This document shows, in pieces, positions 59,782 through 64,000 of a DNA stretch of 64,000 bases; the first letter of the stretch is position 1, and each line of letters begins with the position of its first letter. A program made the translations under genes and the position numbers. The notes below the pieces were generated by a model. It ran no database searches. It was given only the letters and a program-made list of their open reading frames with translations, and was not told the origin of the DNA. The DNA comes from Candidatus Segatella caccae (GTDB taxonomy: Bacteria > Bacteroidota > Bacteroidia > Bacteroidales > Bacteroidaceae): positions 1 to 64,000 of the forward strand of contig USOQ01000002.1 in assembly GCA_900556395.1 (NCBI GenBank), in the 5' to 3' direction.

Positions 59782-60708
59782 ATGAATAAAGAAAAACGAT
59801 ATTCTTGGATTACCTGTTGTCTGTTGGGCATGTTGTTGCTGCTCAGCGGTTGCTATCATCGTCATAGTACTAAGGTTCAGCATGCAGCGCTGATAGAGTA
59901 CAGTGATCGACAGCTCGACTCCATCTCCTTTTCCTCTACGCATCATTACACCAACCGATATAACTTTGTTGTCTTCTCCGACTCGCTTATGCTGATACGT
60001 CAGCAGCCCGAGGAGTATGTCAACCATTTGCGTATCGATTCCTTTGCTGTAAAGAAACACTGTCTGCTGGTGGTTTCCGATATACGCATTATTCCGCAAG
60101 ACACAGAAGACTCCGTATGGGTGCAGTTGGCTACCGAGGAGAATGAGTTTGGCTGGACACATGAGTCTCGTCTGTTGCCTCGTGTTGTTCCCGACGATCC
60201 CATCTCTCAGTTCATCCTCATCTTCAGCAATACCCACCTGCTTATCTTCATGATCGTCATCGTGTTGATTTCAGTGGCTTATCTTGTGCGTAAAATATCT
60301 CACAGCAATGCGCATATCGTTCATTTCAATGACATCGATTCTCCTTATCCCACGGCATTGGTGTTGATGGTGTCGCTCTCTGCGGCATTCTATGCCACCA
60401 TCCAGTCGTTTGCTCCAGAGATGTGGCGCCACTTCTATTTCCATCCCACGCTCAATCCCTTTGCCGTTCCCCGTGTGTTGGGTTTCTTTTTGGCATCGGT
60501 ATGGGCGATATTGATATTGGCATTGGCTTGCCTCGACGAGGTGAAGCATCGTCTCAGTCTCGGTGATGCCATCTTGTATTTGGGTGGTTTGATGGGTGTT
60601 TGTGCTGTCGATTACATCATCTTCAGCCTCTGCACTCTCTACTATGTGGGTTATGTCCTCTTGGTTTTCTATTTTTGGTTTGCCATCCACCGTTTCCTAC
60701 GGCGATGA
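59782..60708 (+). CDS. Membrane lipoprotein with SH3-like and multi-span regions, unknown function
   Basis: A 308-residue protein. The signal ends LLLLSGC with the lipobox Cys followed by YHRH. The soluble region (about 25-145) contains the SVWVQLATEENEFGWTHESRLLP segment, which looks like a bacterial SH3-type strand pattern. Then come about five transmembrane segments (roughly 152-172, 193-211, 235-253, 266-283 and 286-305). No family recognised. It follows the U32 gene by 88 bp and stands before the tRNA-Arg promoter. A lipidated protein with several spans is uncommon, so the N-terminal signal might instead be an uncleaved anchor. Confidence 0.7.
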   Translation: MNKEKRYSWITCCLLGMLLLLSGCYHRHSTKVQHAALIEYSDRQLDSISFSSTHHYTNRYNFVVFSDSLMLIRQQPEEYVNHLRIDSFAVKKHCLLVVSDIRIIPQDTEDSVWVQLATEENEFGWTHESRLLPRVVPDDPISQFILIFSNTHLLIFMIVIVLISVAYLVRKISHSNAHIVHFNDIDSPYPTALVLMVSLSAAFYATIQSFAPEMWRHFYFHPTLNPFAVPRVLGFFLASVWAILILALACLDEVKHRLSLGDAILYLGGLMGVCAVDYIIFSLCTLYYVGYVLLVFYFWFAIHRFLRR

Positions 60709-60790
60709 AACGGAATGTCCTGTAAGAAGTGATAATGTTGAGATGTAAACCCTTCTCAGACAGCAATAATAGCAAATAATCTAAAAAATA

Positions 60791-60822
60791 TTTGGTAGAT
60801 TGCAAAAAAAACAGTAATTTTG
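60791..60822 (+). promoter_or_regulatory. Full -33/-7 promoter of tRNA-Arg
   Basis: TTTG (60791-60794), 20-base spacer, TAATTTTG (60815-60822), 25 bases upstream of the mature tRNA 5' end. Confidence 0.75.
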
Positions 60823-60846
60823 CATCCGCATTAAGAAACAGAGTAT

Positions 60847-60921
60847 GGTTCCGTAGCTCAGTTGGATTAGAGCAACAGCCTTCTAAGCTGTGGGTCTTGG
60901 GTTCGAACCCCAACGGAATCA
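60847..60921 (+). tRNA. tRNA-Arg, anticodon UCU
   Basis: A 75-nt cloverleaf: acceptor GGTTCCG/CGGAATC with one G-U pair, D-arm GCTCAG...AGAGC, anticodon stem ACAGC/GCTGT around loop CTTCTAA (anticodon TCT), T-arm TTGGG TTCGAAC CCCAA. The CCA end is not encoded (discriminator A then CT). It reads AGA codons. Confidence 0.96.
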
Positions 60922-60928
60922 CTAAGTC

Positions 60929-61193
60929 GTTATCAAATTTGCAAGAAATAGATTTTTATCTAAAAGAAATACGGATATAAGTTACTTATAGTCAAGTACT
61001 TATCTCCGTATTTTTCGTTTGGGGCGTTCTTGATGCAAGGAATAGGCTGATATTTACTGGTCATCGACTGGTCTACGTATACCCTCTCCCCTTAACTCAC
61101 TGAAAGCCAATCTATTTTATCCATTCTGACAATAATTATTAAATTTAGGGTGTGTTATCAAAATGTTATCAACTCCGTAAAATTATGTTATCA
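60929..61193 (+). repeat. GTTATCA-motif direct repeats downstream of tRNA-Arg
   Basis: GTTATCAAA occurs at 60929, then GTTATCA at 61154, 61165 and 61187. The last three are spaced 11 and 22 bases apart, i.e. one and two turns, with AAAATG after two of them. This looks like integrase arm-type or other protein-binding sites near a tRNA gene. No integrase is present. Confidence 0.45.
60966..61016 (+). terminator. Terminator after tRNA-Arg
   Basis: AAATACGGATATAAGTTACT and AGTACTTATCTCCGTATTT form a long stem with few mismatches, followed by TTTTCG. Confidence 0.85.
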
Positions 61194-61278
61194 AAATGGC
61201 TAGTATTAATTTAAGCTTCGTTCACAATCGGTTGAAAAGAGCAACGTCACAGAAACCAGTTTCCATCGAATTGCGAAT

Positions 61279-61358
61279 TACGTCCCGACGTAGCATCGGA
61301 TACGTCCTGATGCAGTAAGAGATGCATCCCGACGTAATACAAGATACATCGGGATGTA
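61279..61358. repeat. Array of four 14-bp palindromes at exact 22-bp period (TACGTC/GACGTA type)
   Basis: Units at 61279, 61301, 61323 and 61345: TACGTCCCGACGTA, TACGTCCTGATGCA, TGCATCCCGACGTA, TACATCGGGATGTA. Each is two 6-bp half-sites around a 2-bp centre, and the half-sites TACGTC, TGCATC and TACATC are mixed between units. Spacers are 8 bp. The flanks GAATTAC and GTAATTTC are inverted. The architecture equals the array at 20948-21027 although the sequence is unrelated. Confidence 0.85.
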
Positions 61359-61465
61359 ATTTCAGAAGCAGTGTGATTCCTAAAATGAACCTTAAAACAC
61401 AAACGACTATGATTAATTACAGCGTAAAAAAAGCCAGACATTATAAGTATTTGCAGATTTCTTTG

Positions 61466-61473
61466 TACCTTTG
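61466..61473 (+). promoter_or_regulatory. -7 promoter box of hrpB
   Basis: TACCTTTG, an exact match, with a TTTG 12 bases upstream (a shorter than usual spacer). It leaves a leader of about 100 nt. Confidence 0.5.
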
Positions 61474-61580
61474 CAAACACATTGTTCAAGAATAGCATCA
61501 AACGCTATTTCAAAACATATCGAACACCGTTAAAAATAAGATTTAAGGAATTATCAAGAAGTAAGAATATTTAAAACTAT

Positions 61581-64000
61581 ATGAATACAGATAGACTTTT
61601 CAGTCAGACAAAACATTTACCCGCATACCAGATTGCCGATTCTGTGAATCAGAAATTGACAGAATCATCTAATCTTGTCATAACAGCGCCCCCTGGTGCC
61701 GGTAAATCAACCTTGCTGCCACTTACCATTCTCAACGGATGTAAAGGCAAGATTCTCATGCTGGAACCGCGCCGATTGGCAGCCCGTCAAATTGCCGAAC
61801 GAATGGCAAGCATTTTGGGTGAGTCTGTCGGTAAGACGATTGGCTATCGCATACGCTTTGAAAACAAGACGTCTGCTGATACTCGCATCGAAGTTCTCAC
61901 CGAAGGAATCCTCACGCGTATGCTGGTGAATGACCCCACACTGGATGGCGTCAGCATCATCATCTTTGACGAATTTCATGAACGAAGCATCAATTCCGAC
62001 CTTGCGCTTGCATTAGCCCGACAAGCTCAGGAGATTATCCGACCTGATTTAAAGATGGTTATCATGTCTGCAACGATTGATACAACCGCCATTTGCCAAA
62101 CGCTCCGAGCACCACTCATAGAAAGCCAAGGTAAGATGTTTCCGGTAGAAACCGTCTATGCAGCCGATGATGTCAACGCATATGATATGGTTCAGGAAAT
62201 GGTTGCCACGATTGTCAGGGCCCATCACGATCATCAAGGCGATATTCTGGCGTTTCTTCCTGGCCAGGGAGAAATCCTGAAATGCGAAGAAATGTTAAAC
62301 GGAATAATAGCCAAGGCTGATGATTCTTCTGCTGATAATATGTGGACAGCCACAACCGTCTATCCGCTTTACGGCAATCTCTCTCCGGAGAAACAGCGAA
62401 GCGCCATTGCTCCCTCACAGGAAGGAAGCCGAAAAATCGTTCTTGCTACCCCTATCGCTGAAACTTCGCTTACTATTGAGGGCGTGAGAATCGTGGTTGA
62501 TTCCGGACTCTGCAGAAAGCTGGTCTATGATAACCGAACCGGACTCAGCCATCTGAAGACTGTACGAATCAGCAAGGATATGGCTACCCAGCGAAGAGGT
62601 CGTGCCGGACGAGTAGCTGAAGGCATCTGCTACCGTCTCTGGACGCAGACCTCAGAACATCTGATGGAAGATCAGCGACGTCCTGAAATCGAAGATGCTG
62701 ATCTCTCTTCAATGGTTTTGGATATTGCTGCTTTTGGAGAAAACAAGCCAGAATGCCTGCCCTGGTTCACGCTTCCACCTACCGCTAATCTGCTGTCTGC
62801 AAAGAATTTACTCGTTTCTCTCAAAGCCATTCATGAAGATGGAAACATCACAGCTCTGGGCAAGAAAATGGCATCCCTACCCTGTCATCCCCGCATTGCC
62901 CGCATGATGCTGAACAGAAATTCCGCAGCATTGGCTTGCGACATTGCAGCTCTATTGGAAGAGAAAGACCCGATGAGCGAATCTTCTGATACGGATATTG
63001 CATTACGAATATCCATCCTCCGTTCTCTACGCAGGAAATCAAATCTGGGAAGATGGAACCGCATCGCACAGATAGCGCAGGAATACCGCAGAATGCTCAG
63101 AATCAAGGAAGATAACGGAGAGGTAGATGCGGAAGAAGTGGGCAGTCTGATAGCCCAGGCTTATCCGGAGCGCATCGCCAGGGCGTTGGATAATATTGGC
63201 AATTTCCGCATGGCAAACGGCAATACGGTCTTCATTGACAAATCTGATGCGATGTCTGCACAGGAATGGATAGCCATCGCTTCGCTCAATTCTGCCAGCT
63301 GCAACGAATCTGCATCCGGCAAATCTGTTTCCACTAAATCTACTTCCGGTAACGATACCGGTGGCAAAGGAAAGGTTTTTCTCTGCGCACCTGTCGCAGT
63401 CAGAGACCTGCCATATACAGAGGTAGAAAACATCTCCTGGGACAGTAAGGCAGGAATGGTAAAGATGCAGATGGAACACCGCATAGGTAAGCTGGTGATA
63501 GACAGTAAGCCGATTCAGAAAGCAGATAAGCAACGGCTCATTGATATTATCTGCACCGCAGCCAGAAAAGACGGACTCAGTATGTTCGACTGGAACGAAA
63601 ACATACAGCGCCTTCAGCGACGTGTAGCGAAAGTGAGCGAATGGCATCCCGAACTGGAGATACCCGATTTTTCTACAGAAAAACTTCTGTCAGCCGCTGC
63701 CGACTGGCTCCCCTTCTATCTGGAGGATGCAGGGCGAGTGATGACAAGTATCAGCGAAATGAAGAAAATCAATCTTGAGGAAGCTTTGTGGGCACTCATC
63801 CCATACGACAAGCAGCAGGAGATAGAACGCCTCGCCCCTACCCACCTTCGTGTACCTTCGGGCAGCAACATCCGCATCGACTACCGCCAGGGCGCTGAAG
63901 CCCCTATTCTAAGTGTGCGTCTGCAGGAATGTTTCGGAATGACAGAAACTCCTACGGTCAATGATGGCAAGCAGCCGCTGCTGATGGAATTACTCTCACC
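61581..64000 (+). CDS. hrpB: ATP-dependent helicase HrpB (3' truncated by window edge)
   Basis: An open frame of 806 codons starts at ATG 61581 (MNTDRLFSQTKHLPAYQI) and runs off the window end. It is a DEAH-box superfamily 2 helicase. Motif I is TAPPGAGKST, motif II DEFH (IIIFDEFHERS; the DExH box), motif III MSATID, motif V LATPIAETSLTIEGVR and motif VI QRRGRAGRV. The ATP-dependent helicase C-terminal domain DUF1605-like part and the HrpB-specific end begin around residue 480. A Ser/Thr/Gly-rich insert (about 570-595, SASGKSVSTKSTSG) looks like a loop. The biological role of HrpB in bacteria is unknown. It stands next to tRNA-Arg, after the repeat-rich spacer. Confidence 0.95.
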   Translation, partial: MNTDRLFSQTKHLPAYQIADSVNQKLTESSNLVITAPPGAGKSTLLPLTILNGCKGKILMLEPRRLAARQIAERMASILGESVGKTIGYRIRFENKTSADTRIEVLTEGILTRMLVNDPTLDGVSIIIFDEFHERSINSDLALALARQAQEIIRPDLKMVIMSATIDTTAICQTLRAPLIESQGKMFPVETVYAADDVNAYDMVQEMVATIVRAHHDHQGDILAFLPGQGEILKCEEMLNGIIAKADDSSADNMWTATTVYPLYGNLSPEKQRSAIAPSQEGSRKIVLATPIAETSLTIEGVRIVVDSGLCRKLVYDNRTGLSHLKTVRISKDMATQRRGRAGRVAEGICYRLWTQTSEHLMEDQRRPEIEDADLSSMVLDIAAFGENKPECLPWFTLPPTANLLSAKNLLVSLKAIHEDGNITALGKKMASLPCHPRIARMMLNRNSAALACDIAALLEEKDPMSESSDTDIALRISILRSLRRKSNLGRWNRIAQIAQEYRRMLRIKEDNGEVDAEEVGSLIAQAYPERIARALDNIGNFRMANGNTVFIDKSDAMSAQEWIAIASLNSASCNESASGKSVSTKSTSGNDTGGKGKVFLCAPVAVRDLPYTEVENISWDSKAGMVKMQMEHRIGKLVIDSKPIQKADKQRLIDIICTAARKDGLSMFDWNENIQRLQRRVAKVSEWHPELEIPDFSTEKLLSAAADWLPFYLEDAGRVMTSISEMKKINLEEALWALIPYDKQQEIERLAPTHLRVPSGSNIRIDYRQGAEAPILSVRLQECFGMTETPTVNDGKQPLLMELLS

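Noticed and set aside
61279..61358. CRISPR-like array or simple tandem repeat
   Set aside because: The 22-bp period with 8-bp spacers is far below CRISPR sizes and units differ by half-site exchange, so it is described as a palindrome array instead.
61247..61501. 84-aa minus-strand ORF across the palindrome array
   Set aside because: The frame runs through the repeats and the hrpB promoter and has no family resemblance.

Overview
The window looks like a chromosomal segment of a Prevotellaceae member (Bacteroidota; Prevotella/Segatella type). The grounds are the gene families (DUF4270 lipoprotein beside a one-domain starch synthase, DUF4348 and DUF4861 proteins, a GldB-like lipoprotein, a DPP IV peptidase, a primary sigma factor without region 1.1, bacterial serine palmitoyltransferase, methylmalonyl-CoA decarboxylase parts), the near absence of Shine-Dalgarno sequences, and many upstream boxes matching the Bacteroidota -7 element TAnnTTTG. 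Most of it is ordinary housekeeping sequence. There is no prophage, IS element or CRISPR array.

Layout: 1-437 ilvC 3' end. 582-7055 recQ, recJ, a C1 peptidase and an M24 aminopeptidase. 7222-9415 patatin, DUF805, trmD. 9483-10145 a compact locus of very small proteins. 10215-13927 DUF4270/starch synthase divergent from panC-panD. 14067-16595 a 29-codon ORF and a decarboxylase operon (alpha, epsilon-like and biotin carrier subunits). 16714-19110 a TonB-dependent receptor. 19252-20856 a radical SAM protein and a pyridoxamine kinase. 20857-21335 an intergenic region holding two regularly phased repeat arrays. 21336-25934 pheS, DUF4348 lipoprotein, murB, an MBL hydrolase and a tiny lipoprotein. 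26024-29375 mtaB, a YhcC-like radical SAM protein and GT2. 29485-33875 DUF4861, GldB-like and DPP IV. 33938-36195 a PqqD / S24-S26 peptidase / HprK-like kinase locus next to rpoD. 37236-43660 HtrA, RNase P RNA, gdhA, a DEAD-box helicase. 43771-48756 LptF/G permease, tgt, lon. 48904-56554 trmN6, a lipid kinase divergent from serine palmitoyltransferase, ABC-F, M13 peptidase. 56801-60708 metA, a U32 protein and a membrane lipoprotein. 60847-64000 tRNA-Arg(UCU), a repeat-rich spacer, and a 3'-truncated hrpB.

The most unusual signals are non-coding. Two arrays of four 14-bp palindromes (20948-21027 and 61279-61358) have unrelated sequences but the same architecture: exactly 22 bp from unit to unit, with interchangeable half-sites. 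The first is followed by four GTTGAC motifs at exactly 32-bp spacing. A family of 130-180 bp repeats lies just 3' of several plus-strand genes. Also notable are a self-contained two-peptide operon (28 and 35 aa) with its own promoter and terminator, and the PqqD/HprK-like/S24 locus, which resembles a peptide-modification system without an obvious precursor.

All calls come from reading the sequence and from family knowledge; no database search was run.
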